Assembly (NCBI GenBank): GCA_934462715.1
Contig: CAKSIJ010000001.1
Coordinates: 62,001 to 126,000 of the forward strand
Direction of reading: 5' to 3'
DNA from: an uncultured Clostridia bacterium
Lineage (GTDB): Bacteria > Bacillota > Clostridia > UBA1381
DNA: 64,000 nt
Both the position numbers and the translations under genes were made by a program. The notes under the pieces were generated by a model. The model made no database searches. It worked only from the letters and a program-made list of their open reading frames with translations, and was not told the origin of the DNA. Of this stretch, positions 47,001 through 55,521 are shown in pieces. Within the stretch, counting starts at the first letter, position 1. Each line of letters starts with the position of its first letter.

Positions 47001-48711
47001 TATGGCAATTTTCAACGGTGTTGTTTCCGGGTGTAAGGCTCGGAATATCTCCGCCGCTCAAATATACACCGCCGTTATTTGTATCGAAGATTGTACTGTT
47101 TTTAACGGTACAATTTGCGGAATCGGTAATTGTAACGCCCCTTATGCCCAGATTGTGAAGCTTTACATTATCTATAACAATTCCGTCACTGTTCGTTGCG
47201 TTGATTCCCGTTCCGTTAGCTTTTCCGACTTTAATTCCCTTAACTGTTATGTTTTCGGAACCGGAAATGTTTATAATGTTGTAATCTCCCGTTGTCAGCT
47301 CAATGTTTGCAAGACCTCTTTCAGGATAATAATACAACATTTTTGTGTCGCTGTCAATGTACCATTCGCCGGGAACGGTCAATTCCTCCAAAATATTAAC
47401 CGCCGCACAAAGCTTATTTTTCGGGCTCCACTGCTTAACGGTGAACGCACCGTCATTGAAGCTTGTTATTGCTCTTTTATAGATTGTATATGTATCGTTA
47501 AACAGAACAACGTAAGCGTCCTTTGTGTTCCATTCGGAAATTCTCTCGTTTTCCGGGAAAGTGAAAGTTCCTGTGCTTTCAACCTCTCTTGCGATTGAGT
47601 ATTCGGCGTCCGGATAGCGTGCGAGCGTTTGTCTGTTTCCGTCGGCGTAGAGCTTATAGTAGCTGTCCTGGCTGTCAGCCGGTTTTTTGAGATCTCCGCT
47701 TATATAATTGCTTAAATCAAGGCTGTAAAGATTTCCCTTTGCCTTTTCTCCTACTCTTGAAAGTATGCTTTCATCTGTGGTTTTTTGGAAATCCTCTTTA
47801 GCAAGCTTTATTTTTCCGTTTACCGAAACGTTTCCGCCGGCATAGTTTTCTATGGTTATATTTTTCTTATTTTCAATTTCAACCGAATGACCGAAATTAT
47901 AATTTCCGTCTTTTATATAAATGCGTGCACCGTCAAAGCCCTTGAAATTCTCCGCAAGCTCCAACGCTCTGTCAAGAGTCTTAACCGGGGATTCAAATCT
48001 TCCGTTATTGGTATCGTCACCGTCAGTTGATACATAGATACCGAAATCACGGTACAACGCTCCGACATTTGCCGCTATTTCTTTCTTACTTACCGCCAAT
48101 ACGCCGTCATCATAGTAAATGCTGTAATTTTCAAAATTTGTCAAGTCGACAACACCCGAAAGGTTTGTACCGAAAAGCTTGTTTACCTCCGACGCATTCA
48201 AATATGCTTTTCCGTTTTCAACATACGGCGCACTGTTCAATACCGCTCTTTCGCCGTACTTAATCACATTCAGATTATCTTTATACATTACAACGGCATT
48301 TTCAAACAGATTGCTGTAAATTATTGTCGAAAAGCTGTCGGAGCAGGTATCGCCCGTTATGCCGTTTGTAGCGTATACGTCAAAATTCTTTGCTATATCT
48401 GTAACACCGTCAAAATTCATTTCAAACTCATATGTGAATTTGCCGTTTCTGTCAGTTTCGGTCTGCGCTATGTTCTGAATATCCTCTTTAGTGATAGCAG
48501 AAAGCTCCGTACCCTTTTCAAGAACACGCAGAGTAACAGTTCTTGCTCCTACTCCCTCGTTTACCGTTCCCTCTACCCTTGCCGTTTTATCCGGCATATC
48601 AACCGTAATGCTGTCTATCGTTATCGGCTGTTCCTCCGCAAAGGCAACATAACCGGGCACGGCAGAAACAAGCATTACTGCGCTCAATATTGTACTGATT
48701 AATTTTTTCAT
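44095..48711 (-). CDS. Secreted right-handed beta-helix protein, GH141-like, with multiple binding domains (1538 aa)
   Basis: A signal peptide (1-25, ending AFA) precedes an Ig-like domain (about 28-130), a short stalk-like fold (about 145-215), then the beta-helix entry IYVSTDGDDTNNGRFESP...TLDRALELA near 225-250. A TLARYPD motif follows near 360, and Asn-rich helix turns run to about 800. After the helix come a CBM-like domain (about 880-1010, YIDDVKAEK), a DLSET/Big_2 domain (1030-1130), a LamG-like domain (1135-1260), an Fn3 domain (1375-1455, GTYYYTV) and a C-terminal sandwich with YLWNGVE. It is the largest protein in the window. No SLH is present, so it is secreted or held by partner proteins. 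The start has GAGGTG. Glycan-active enzyme, specificity unknown. Confidence 0.85.
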   Translation of the reverse strand: MKKLISTILSAVMLVSAVPGYVAFAEEQPITIDSITVDMPDKTARVEGTVNEGVGARTVTLRVLEKGTELSAITKEDIQNIAQTETDRNGKFTYEFEMNFDGVTDIAKNFDVYATNGITGDTCSDSFSTIIYSNLFENAVVMYKDNLNVIKYGERAVLNSAPYVENGKAYLNASEVNKLFGTNLSGVVDLTNFENYSIYYDDGVLAVSKKEIAANVGALYRDFGIYVSTDGDDTNNGRFESPVKTLDRALELAENFKGFDGARIYIKDGNYNFGHSVEIENKKNITIENYAGGNVSVNGKIKLAKEDFQKTTDESILSRVGEKAKGNLYSLDLSNYISGDLKKPADSQDSYYKLYADGNRQTLARYPDAEYSIAREVESTGTFTFPENERISEWNTKDAYVVLFNDTYTIYKRAITSFNDGAFTVKQWSPKNKLCAAVNILEELTVPGEWYIDSDTKMLYYYPERGLANIELTTGDYNIINISGSENITVKGIKVGKANGTGINATNSDGIVIDNVKLHNLGIRGVTITDSANCTVKNSTIFDTNNGGVYLSGGDIPSLTPGNNTVENCHIYDFSQEATNEGGVILAGMGNSVKHNVIHDSTSQGVFMKSNSNGMLIENNEIYNVVRGLFDAGAVYGINFLENTGIQIKNNYIHDLSKSYMNWGGIYAIYSDNGSSGITVENNIVSDSLSAGLVGGGRDNTWNNNLFIDSNVGAYDTRMTIGGWIRGHDTFETASFKRLMKNPKYDVEKWKAAYPFWDGLLKDLAKEKAYLNSKTTDENGSVSYDESIKFDAGLPWNVTITNNLTIADKKSFNMNPVGVWWNPKTAGYNTTYKNNVSVMGSMYQDASVSSGKAHNGEKAMKYEIKQSANTAIKKQLGSNAKPGEIYKISAWIYADKVADAAKVKISTDNNPTNLTHYRDFPFTVEGNGEVNIPAGEWVQIYCYWVSNDNNNSAVISFPQCSVGDIFYIDDVKAEKVMYSEQMLPTPSLNDIYTAATYKYESAKLDLSETKSVLKTGDETEIKASVITAETTDNDGDGIISGDELKFNAQTVQIGSAVSDNTAAAEIVDGKIKAVASGNAKITVTDVNENTASMYVTVVSDNESVYGFNGTDGYVKDDDPIYNGEVLRPYSESSKQTDITAQPGMTFSYKYFDSGLLSNNNNGSVSAGFQFGNDRRAITMSDRWIPGQYEITNTGGRRKRYAGWHQVTGMLDDSGKLTWYHDGVKLCTVAVTNGEKISIVASMPVNGLPTYIKEVYMTIPESGKDFIPETAQSYVLDDFESDNLSWTTDQIDKLQKIYADNKGESTDVFKSWFEDFDNRNFEQTAELFKYMPQFQRIEFASIGNSAADYDTELEMPVERLAKVNATDKTVQLIWSSISGASAYRVEISRTADMSDIVYKNRLDTNTDTAWIPESGTYYYTVTAMNLSKNYKAEQKSNVYSFTVSGGVSFDKYIESEANAKKTVSFIFNSDKAQLAGKAILAEKDKNGKLINTVIGDIPAAVDGKITISGECENANILECYLWNGVESMVPYCAKATYNK

Positions 48712-48749
48712 ACAAGCACCTCATCTGTGTGATTTTAATGGTTTCGTAT

Positions 48750-48800
48750 AACCGCCTTTTGCACGGGCAGGCATTTAACCTGCCCATGCAATTATCGGTT
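48750..48800 (-). other. Extended intercistronic stem-loop
   Basis: Core GGGCAGG/CCTGCCC extends through GCA/TGC and, after internal bulges, through AACCG (48750-48754) and CGGTT (48796-48800). It lies between two locus-2 genes. No U tract follows on the minus strand, so it may set relative mRNA levels rather than end transcription. Confidence 0.55.
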
Positions 48801-48828
48801 AATTTCTTATAAATTTTTAAGGTAAAGC

Positions 48829-51800
48829 TTAGAACGGCTTATAAACCTCTGTGAGAGGAACTGCGCCGTCAAGGCTGTTCCATGCGAATACTCTGATTTC
48901 TGCTGTGCCTGTGCCCTTTGTGAAGCTTGTCAGATCAAGTAGTGCCGTAAACGGATCAGATGTTGCTCCCTTTGCTATTGTAGCCGCATCACTCGCTTCT
49001 AAAGCTAAAAGCTTGTTGGTATCTTTATTATAAGCCGCAACTATTATAACATAAGAAGTATCTTCAAGCTTGTTGTTTGTAAGCGTTGCAGTAACTTCAA
49101 ATTCTTTTTCGTTGAGGTCTTCAGCTTTTGTAATTTCACCGTCAATATCTGCGATTGATGTTACCTTGATTTCCGCATCCGGTATCAGCTCCGGTGCTTC
49201 CTTTAATGCATATACGTTCAGATTCTTAAGATATGTGTCTTTGCTTGCATATACATCGCCGTAAGAACCTGTCAAGTTTCTTGCATATAAGGTAAAGTTT
49301 GACAGTGTCGTAACATTGGGATAACCCGAGAACAATGCCGAATATACCGATTTTTCAAATGCAATACCTTCGCCGTTTACGGTTACTGTTTGCAAAACGT
49401 CACCATACTTGTTGCTCTGCTTGAGATCATATACTATTTTAACATGAACATATCCGATATTATCTATATTGCTTGCAATTTTTTGTATATCTGTATTAAC
49501 TGCATATGTTTCGCTTGTCGAACCGTTTTGTCTGTTTTCGTTAGCATCAAGTTTAAACTGCCCATACCAAAGTCCGAACGGATTACCCCATGTTCTGTTA
49601 TAACCCAGTCTTGTCAAGCTTCCTGTATTTCCCGAAGCGTCTTTACCGTCGATCCACCAACCCTCTTGTTGATGATCTTTCGGGGCTGTCTTATCGGGAT
49701 TTAAAACAGAATCAACCTTAGTGTCAAATTCAAGTATAATTCTGTCGGCTGAAATTTTATTTGTTTTAAACGAATCATCAAACGGTATTGATATTGAACG
49801 GTCATTATCTGTACCGGACGGCAAATGCAATGTTGAATCATCAGATTTATATGCATCGGTTGTTGTAGTTTGACCTCCTTTTATCGTGCTCATTTTAAAG
49901 CTTCCGTTTTCAATCACGTTAATCTGAGAACTCAAAAGCTTGTAACCCGAACCGATTACATCACTGACTCTAACACTGTTTGTCATAAATGTAAATTCGT
50001 TTGTGCCTGTTAGAGTTGCACCCAAAGCATCGGTGAATTTATCAGCCGCAAGTACTAATTTGTACTCTGTATTAGGTTTAAGTCCGCCCTGTGGAATTAC
50101 AGAAAGCTTTTTATTGTCAGATGACATTACTTTAACCGTTTCAACGGCTGCATCTCCACAGTACAAAGTTGCACAATTGTCAACGTCTGAAACTGTTGTC
50201 AGTGTATTAAACTTTACATCAATATCATCAAGTGTTGAAAGTGTTTCTCCAACCGCAGGTGATGTACCGAGAACTTTAAACGGCTCGTCCATTGTGACAA
50301 TTCTTACATCATCAACCAATGCCGTTTCTTTAAGAGCTGAAAAACTTATCTTCTTTGTAGGGTCAACTCTTATTTCTCTTACTGTCTGACTTTGCGTCTG
50401 CCATAAACCTGTTATTTCAACACCATTGACAAAGAATCTTATGCTCATATAATTGTCATTGTAAGATCCCACAGTCGGATAATCAGTAACAATGTCAATA
50501 TTATTCCAACCGGCAGTAAGTGGCACATTTGTGCAAGGACTGTTTATTCCTTGTGTTGATGTTATTCCATCGGCATTTATCCAGCCGCCGTTCTCAGTAT
50601 TTGTATTACGATACTCTACACCAATCATTTTGTCAACCCATGCACTGCAACCTACATAAGCGTTTATTATGGGCGAAGAAGAAAACTCCACTCCAGCTTT
50701 GCCGGATAATTTTGTTTTACTGATACCGTTATAATAATATCTGAATGAAGCTGTCATGGGCTTATTTGTAGGCACATCTGTACTGATAGTGCTATAGTTA
50801 ACAACATTATAATCATTCGCACTAATATTTGACTTATCATAACCAATTCTTGCTGTACGATTTTTGTTTATAGGATCTGTAACTATTGGATAACTTGCGT
50901 TGTTTCTGTCCATTATGTATGAATTGTCATTGTTCGGGTGAACAGTAATCAAAAGTTTTTTTGTAAGCTTTGTTCCACCGTCTGTATATGTAAATGTAAT
51001 AACAGTGTTACCGCAAGCTTTTGCAATAATTTCGCCGTTATTGTATTCTGCAATATCGCCGTTTTCGGATACTGCCGTAATTTTAGTTAAATCTGCTTCT
51101 TTTCTTGTTTTTTCAACAGCGGCTGCGGTCGTATCTTTGTTGCTGTCCTGTGTATATGCAACCAAAGCAGATCTTTCACCTACAGTTAAAACATCTTTTG
51201 TTTCGGAAATATCCAAAGCTGAAAAACCATATGCTATTGTTTGAGTTTTATCATATGTGTCCATCGGGCTTGAAGATATTGTGCTGTAATACTCATCTGC
51301 ATTACTTTGTTTTTCAATCGTGACATCATCAACATACATTATGTTTCCTGTTGATGTTTTGGGGAATTGTATCCTAATTACAGGATCTTTCTTTTCCGTA
51401 GCAGCAAAACTTGCGCTGACTTCTGTCCAGTTTCCCTGAACTAAGTTAACTGTTGTCTGTGATGTGGTAAAAGCGTTATTAACCCTTAAAACAGCTGTAT
51501 CTCCCTCATCAACATTTTCACCCTTGATATATGCCTTTACAGTGTATATTTCACCCGGTTTAAAATCGGTTGTGGTTAATTGTTTCTTTATCCACTGTCT
51601 GCTTGAATCATTCCAACCGTTGCGATATGATACCTTTAATGCACCGGTGTCATCTGTTGTGTGAGATACATTTTCATCATATTCTACCCAGACAAAATCA
51701 TCTCTGACCCAACCGGAAGTGTTACCGGCAAACGTACCGCCCACGTTAACAAATTCCCCTGTCGGTTCCGCATACGAGAAATTAACAGTAGAAAGAGCCA

Positions 51801-51843
51801 TAGCCAGTGACAAAGCGCCGGCAAAAATTTTCTTAAAGTTCAT
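48829..51843 (-). CDS. Secreted CBM/Ig/LamG multi-domain protein (1004 aa)
   Basis: A signal peptide (1-25, ending SYA) precedes a CBM4/9-like sandwich (about 35-185, GNIMYVDDVTIEKQ), a DISET/Big_2-like domain (215-325), a LamG-like domain (330-515), a Big_5-like domain (520-620, FMTNS), a second LamG-like domain (640-890) and a C-terminal Ig-like domain containing RVFAWNSL. There is no catalytic motif and no SLH. It directly follows the solute-binding lipoprotein in locus 2 after a 139-nt gap with a long-loop inverted repeat. The likely role is glycan capture at the surface. The start has AAGGAGG. Confidence 0.86.
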   Translation of the reverse strand: MNFKKIFAGALSLAMALSTVNFSYAEPTGEFVNVGGTFAGNTSGWVRDDFVWVEYDENVSHTTDDTGALKVSYRNGWNDSSRQWIKKQLTTTDFKPGEIYTVKAYIKGENVDEGDTAVLRVNNAFTTSQTTVNLVQGNWTEVSASFAATEKKDPVIRIQFPKTSTGNIMYVDDVTIEKQSNADEYYSTISSSPMDTYDKTQTIAYGFSALDISETKDVLTVGERSALVAYTQDSNKDTTAAAVEKTRKEADLTKITAVSENGDIAEYNNGEIIAKACGNTVITFTYTDGGTKLTKKLLITVHPNNDNSYIMDRNNASYPIVTDPINKNRTARIGYDKSNISANDYNVVNYSTISTDVPTNKPMTASFRYYYNGISKTKLSGKAGVEFSSSPIINAYVGCSAWVDKMIGVEYRNTNTENGGWINADGITSTQGINSPCTNVPLTAGWNNIDIVTDYPTVGSYNDNYMSIRFFVNGVEITGLWQTQSQTVREIRVDPTKKISFSALKETALVDDVRIVTMDEPFKVLGTSPAVGETLSTLDDIDVKFNTLTTVSDVDNCATLYCGDAAVETVKVMSSDNKKLSVIPQGGLKPNTEYKLVLAADKFTDALGATLTGTNEFTFMTNSVRVSDVIGSGYKLLSSQINVIENGSFKMSTIKGGQTTTTDAYKSDDSTLHLPSGTDNDRSISIPFDDSFKTNKISADRIILEFDTKVDSVLNPDKTAPKDHQQEGWWIDGKDASGNTGSLTRLGYNRTWGNPFGLWYGQFKLDANENRQNGSTSETYAVNTDIQKIASNIDNIGYVHVKIVYDLKQSNKYGDVLQTVTVNGEGIAFEKSVYSALFSGYPNVTTLSNFTLYARNLTGSYGDVYASKDTYLKNLNVYALKEAPELIPDAEIKVTSIADIDGEITKAEDLNEKEFEVTATLTNNKLEDTSYVIIVAAYNKDTNKLLALEASDAATIAKGATSDPFTALLDLTSFTKGTGTAEIRVFAWNSLDGAVPLTEVYKPF

Positions 51844-51881
51844 GTTTTTTCCTCCTTAAAAATATAAAATATATACTGTAT

Positions 51882-51964
51882 AAAAAGGCTTCGGTTTAAC
51901 TTGATTTATTTTATGATTTATTTTTTGATTATTATTTTGCAGATTTACACTCCAAAGCCTTTTT
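51882..51964 (-). promoter_or_regulatory. Long-loop inverted repeat between lipoprotein and surface-protein genes
   Basis: 10-bp arms AAAAAGGCTT (51882-51891) and AAGCCTTTTT (51955-51964) flank an AT-rich 63-nt loop. On the minus strand the distal arm ends in five T. It could be a partial terminator that lowers expression of the downstream surface genes relative to the importer. Confidence 0.5.
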
Positions 51965-51982
51965 ATTTACAGACGTTTATAA

Positions 51983-53425
51983 TTACTTTTGTGTTTTTGC
52001 GTATTCGTCAAGCTGTCTTTGAATTTCGTTTTTAACGTTTTCGATTCCTGCCGCTTTAAGTCTTGACTTGTATTCGTCAAAGCACTCTCTCCAGTCAACC
52101 GAACCGTTGTTCATGTTCTTAAATTCCTGTGTTACGGTAGAAATCTGAGATAACTCTGTCTGAATCTTTGAGTTGTCAAAAACAAATGACAATATTCTGC
52201 TTTTTTCAGCCTCATCGTTAACTTTTTCTGTTTCTTCCCAGATGTTGTCGTCCTGTCCCTCCAAGAGGTACGAGTCAAACTGATTGCCGAATGCCCATGA
52301 TGTATTTAAGTAGTAACCGCCGTTGTCAACAAGCTTTATGTGATTGTCGTCAATCCAATTGTAGTGCTTGCCCTCGATACCGTAGCAAAGCAGGTTATAA
52401 AGGTCCTTATTTGTGTTCAAAAGGCTGATAAGCTTGATTGATTTTTCCGGATATTTTGAATACGCACTGATAGCCCACATTGTAGAAGTCAGCGTTGCGC
52501 CGGTTACATATGCTCTGTCCTGAAGCTTGATTGCAATGTGTTCTCCGCCGAGCATCGCATTTTGCGTTGATTCAAAGCCGGGTTTCCAGCCTGTTCCGGT
52601 TACAACGTATTTTCCTGCAAGAAAATCGTTGTTATCATCAACAACGGAAGCAACATCCTCTCTGAAATAGCCCTTTAAGAACCAGCTTCTGATCATATCC
52701 ATACCATCTTCCCAGCTGTCGGCTTCATACTCATAGATCGCTTTGAAATTGTCCTTATCTCTTAAATCCAAGCCTACGCCGCCTGCAATGGCTTCATAGT
52801 TTTTCAGCATCGGATTTCCGTACGGTCTTGTCGGATATACGTCCGGCTCATTGTCCTTAATCTGCTGCATGAACGGTTCAAGGTCTTTCCACGTTTTAAT
52901 TGAATTTACGTCAAGCTTGTACTTGTCCGCCCACTTCTTGTCCATTGTCACTGCGCCTATTGTGCTTGCAATCTGCTGATTTGGTACGGCATAAATTTCT
53001 CCGTCACGCTTTGCAGCTTCAAACCAATAGTCCGGAATTACTTCTCTCAGCTCCGGCGCATTTTCGTCTATCAGCTTTGTGAGCGGATAATACGACTCGT
53101 TGTTGACGCCTTTGTTATACGGGTTCATCCAGCTTGATGTCCAGCATATGTCAAAATATTCCTTTGTTGCAAGCTTCATATTCATTTTTTCGGTATATGC
53201 TCCCGAATCAATTAACGTCATGTTGAGCTTAGCTCCGATTGCCGGCTCGATTATCTTGTTCGCTTCCTCCATTACAAGCGCAAGATCCTTTTGCTGCTTG
53301 CCGAACATATACATTTCAAGTGTTGGTATTTCCTCCTCTCCGCCTTTGGCATTTTTTTGTGAGTTACACCCTGCCATACCGCATAAAATAGCTGCAATTA
53401 AGGCAATTGATGTCAGTTTTTTCAT
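51983..53425 (-). CDS. ABC sugar-importer solute-binding lipoprotein, LplA type (480 aa)
   Basis: ATG 53425 follows AAGGAGGAG at good spacing; the farther ATG at 53497 has no site. The lipobox is GMAGC with Cys at residue 20. The mature part is a solute-binding fold typical of oligosaccharide importers (DICWTSSWMNPYNKG, YAVPNQQIAST, TGTGWKPGFES). It is shorter than the locus 1 binding protein and probably has a different ligand. It follows its two permease genes, with a candidate promoter and palindrome between. No ATPase gene is present. Confidence 0.93.
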   Translation of the reverse strand: MKKLTSIALIAAILCGMAGCNSQKNAKGGEEEIPTLEMYMFGKQQKDLALVMEEANKIIEPAIGAKLNMTLIDSGAYTEKMNMKLATKEYFDICWTSSWMNPYNKGVNNESYYPLTKLIDENAPELREVIPDYWFEAAKRDGEIYAVPNQQIASTIGAVTMDKKWADKYKLDVNSIKTWKDLEPFMQQIKDNEPDVYPTRPYGNPMLKNYEAIAGGVGLDLRDKDNFKAIYEYEADSWEDGMDMIRSWFLKGYFREDVASVVDDNNDFLAGKYVVTGTGWKPGFESTQNAMLGGEHIAIKLQDRAYVTGATLTSTMWAISAYSKYPEKSIKLISLLNTNKDLYNLLCYGIEGKHYNWIDDNHIKLVDNGGYYLNTSWAFGNQFDSYLLEGQDDNIWEETEKVNDEAEKSRILSFVFDNSKIQTELSQISTVTQEFKNMNNGSVDWRECFDEYKSRLKAAGIENVKNEIQRQLDEYAKTQK

Positions 53426-53447
53426 AAACTTCTCCTCCTTTTTTATT

Positions 53448-53467
53448 TTAAGTGATCGCTCACTTAA
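53448..53467 (-). promoter_or_regulatory. Palindrome upstream of the lipoprotein gene
   Basis: TTAAGTGA-TCGC-TCACTTAA, perfect 8-bp arms, 8 nt upstream of the AAGGAGG site. It could be an operator or an mRNA stem that stabilises the binding-protein transcript. Confidence 0.45.
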
Positions 53468-53502
53468 TTGCTTTGTGATTTTCTTATGTACCGCCATATT
53501 AT

Positions 53503-53532
53503 AGTATAATAGCGGCAGTATTTGTATTTCAA
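53503..53532 (-). promoter_or_regulatory. Candidate internal promoter for the lipoprotein gene
   Basis: TTGAAA (53527-53532) and TATACT (53503-53508), spacer 18 nt, in the 165-nt gap between permease and lipoprotein genes. An extra promoter here would raise binding-protein levels. Confidence 0.4.
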
Positions 53533-53590
53533 GCTGTAAATATTGGTAATGCTTGAATACAGGTGAGATGTGCGCATTTTATTCCGCAGA

Positions 53591-54472
53591 TTAACCTTTG
53601 ACAGAACCGATTACCATTCCCTTTACGAAATACTTCTGGAAAAATGGGAATATTACCAACGCAGGGCCCGCAACTACGAACATCATTGCCATTCTCGAAG
53701 TTTCGCCCGGTATGTTCGTCATGTCAACCAGACCCGATGTATCCTGTTCCAGAAGCTTAACGTCAAGCATGATTCTCTGCAAGAGGTACTGCAAGCTGAT
53801 GAGATCGTATCTGTCATTTATGTAGAGCATTGATGTCATCCAGTCGTTCCACTTGCCGAGGAACGTTGAAAGAGCAAGAGTTGCAAGCACAGGCTTTGAA
53901 AGCGGAATCATAAATGTAATAAGGATTCGCCACTCGCTCGCACCGTCCAAAACCGCCGATTCTATCATTTCCTCCGGTATCTGCTGGAATGAGGCTCTTA
54001 TATAGAAGATATTCCACGCACTTACCAAGCCCGGGATAATGTATACCCAAATTGTGTCGGCAAGGTGGAGATACTGTGTGTATAATATATATGTAGGAAC
54101 AAGTCCTCCGCCGAACAGACAGGTAAAGTAAAAATAGAAGTTTAAAAACTTTCTGAATCTGTAATCGTGTCTTGACAGCGGATATGCCATAAGCGAATTA
54201 CAGAATATCATTCCCAATGTTCCGGCAACAGAGAATATTATTGTTATCTTGTATGCGTCAATAACGCTTTTCGGATTTGAGAATACATATTTGTAACCGG
54301 CTAAATCAAAATGCTTCGGTATCAGCTTGTAGCCCTCACGCAGTATGTCCTTTTCGTTTGAGAACGATACGCCCAAACATAAGAGCAAAGGATAGAGCGT
54401 TGTTATACACATTATTATAAGTATGATATTAAGCACAATCTGGCTTTTTTTAATTTTCTTCTTTTTATTCAT
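53591..54472 (-). CDS. ABC sugar-importer permease, YtcP/LplC type (293 aa)
   Basis: Six predicted membrane segments, first at about 12-32 (IVLNIILIIMCITTLYPLLL). The EAA-type loop is ESAVLDGASEWRI...PLSKPVLA near 180-205, and the C-terminus FVKGMVIGSVKG is typical of the family. The gene lies 20 nt after the LplB-type gene. The site is AAAGGA. In locus 1 the same pair occurs in the same order. Confidence 0.94.
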   Translation of the reverse strand: MNKKKKIKKSQIVLNIILIIMCITTLYPLLLCLGVSFSNEKDILREGYKLIPKHFDLAGYKYVFSNPKSVIDAYKITIIFSVAGTLGMIFCNSLMAYPLSRHDYRFRKFLNFYFYFTCLFGGGLVPTYILYTQYLHLADTIWVYIIPGLVSAWNIFYIRASFQQIPEEMIESAVLDGASEWRILITFMIPLSKPVLATLALSTFLGKWNDWMTSMLYINDRYDLISLQYLLQRIMLDVKLLEQDTSGLVDMTNIPGETSRMAMMFVVAGPALVIFPFFQKYFVKGMVIGSVKG

Positions 54473-54492
54473 AGCGCATTTCCTTTCATGAA

Positions 54493-55443
54493 TTAGAACA
54501 AGCTAAGCTCTTCGTCATATTTTCTTACTATAAAGTTGGTCATGTAAACAAGTATAAATCCGACAACCGCTTTCAAAAGACCTACGGCACTCGAAAGCTT
54601 CATATCGCCTATAACTCTCATTGTACGGTAGAGGTATGTATCGATAACGTCGGTTGTCTGATACAATGCGCCCGAATCTCTTGTCAGCTGATAGAAAAGA
54701 CCGAAATCCGAATTGAATATTCCGCCTATTGCCATAATCAACTGTAAAACTATAAGCCTTGACAGCATCGGCAGGGTTATGTATCTTATTTCCTGCCACT
54801 TTGTCGCGCCGTCTATTCTCGCCGCTTCAAAGAGCGTTGCGTCTATTCCCATGAGAGTTGCATAATATATGATACAACCCATTCCGACGCCTTTCCAGAC
54901 ATTTGCAAAATTCAGTATTCCCGGCCATACGGCAGGCTCGTTGTAAAACTGTATTCCCTCCAAGCCGAAGCTTCTCAAAAGATTGTTGATGATTCCGTAC
55001 TGCGGCTGCAAAAACGCATAAACCACATATCCTATTGTAACCCATGAAATGAAGTTCGGTGTAATTAGTATTGTCTGATACGTTTTGAGTGCCTTGCGGC
55101 TTGTCAGCTCGTAGTATACCAATGCCAGCGCTATGCACGCTATCATGCTTGTGACTATGAACAGGGCATTTAGTGAAAGTGTGTTTTTTACCAACCTCAG
55201 ACAGTCGTTTGACAAAACAAAGAATTTAAAGTTGTCAAACCCTACCCATTTACTGCCCCATATACCTCTGCTGTATTTGTAGTCCTTAAACGCAATCAGC
55301 AGTCCGTACAGCGTACAATAGCAAAAAATAAAGGTGTGAAGCACAGGCAAAACGCTCATTTGTATCCATTGCCATTCCCTGCCCCCTATTTTCTTCCTTT
55401 TCTTTTTTACTTTTGTTTGCGTTAATTGTTTTTCCGCTTTCAT
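54493..55443 (-). CDS. ABC sugar-importer permease, LplB type (316 aa)
   Basis: ATG 55443 has CGGAGG 7 nt upstream; the farther ATG at 55488 is not supported. A basic N-terminus (VKKKRKK) precedes the first membrane segment. The EAA loop is EAARIDGATKWQEI...TLPML near 200-220. It is the first gene of locus 2, diverging from the second regulator gene. Confidence 0.94.
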   Translation of the reverse strand: MKAEKQLTQTKVKKKRKKIGGREWQWIQMSVLPVLHTFIFCYCTLYGLLIAFKDYKYSRGIWGSKWVGFDNFKFFVLSNDCLRLVKNTLSLNALFIVTSMIACIALALVYYELTSRKALKTYQTILITPNFISWVTIGYVVYAFLQPQYGIINNLLRSFGLEGIQFYNEPAVWPGILNFANVWKGVGMGCIIYYATLMGIDATLFEAARIDGATKWQEIRYITLPMLSRLIVLQLIMAIGGIFNSDFGLFYQLTRDSGALYQTTDVIDTYLYRTMRVIGDMKLSSAVGLLKAVVGFILVYMTNFIVRKYDEELSLF

Positions 55444-55521
55444 TGTAATCCTCCGTTCGTCATCACAAATAAAAGGCTTTATCAGCATTTTTTATCTGTT
55501 TATGTTCTGTTTATATTATTT

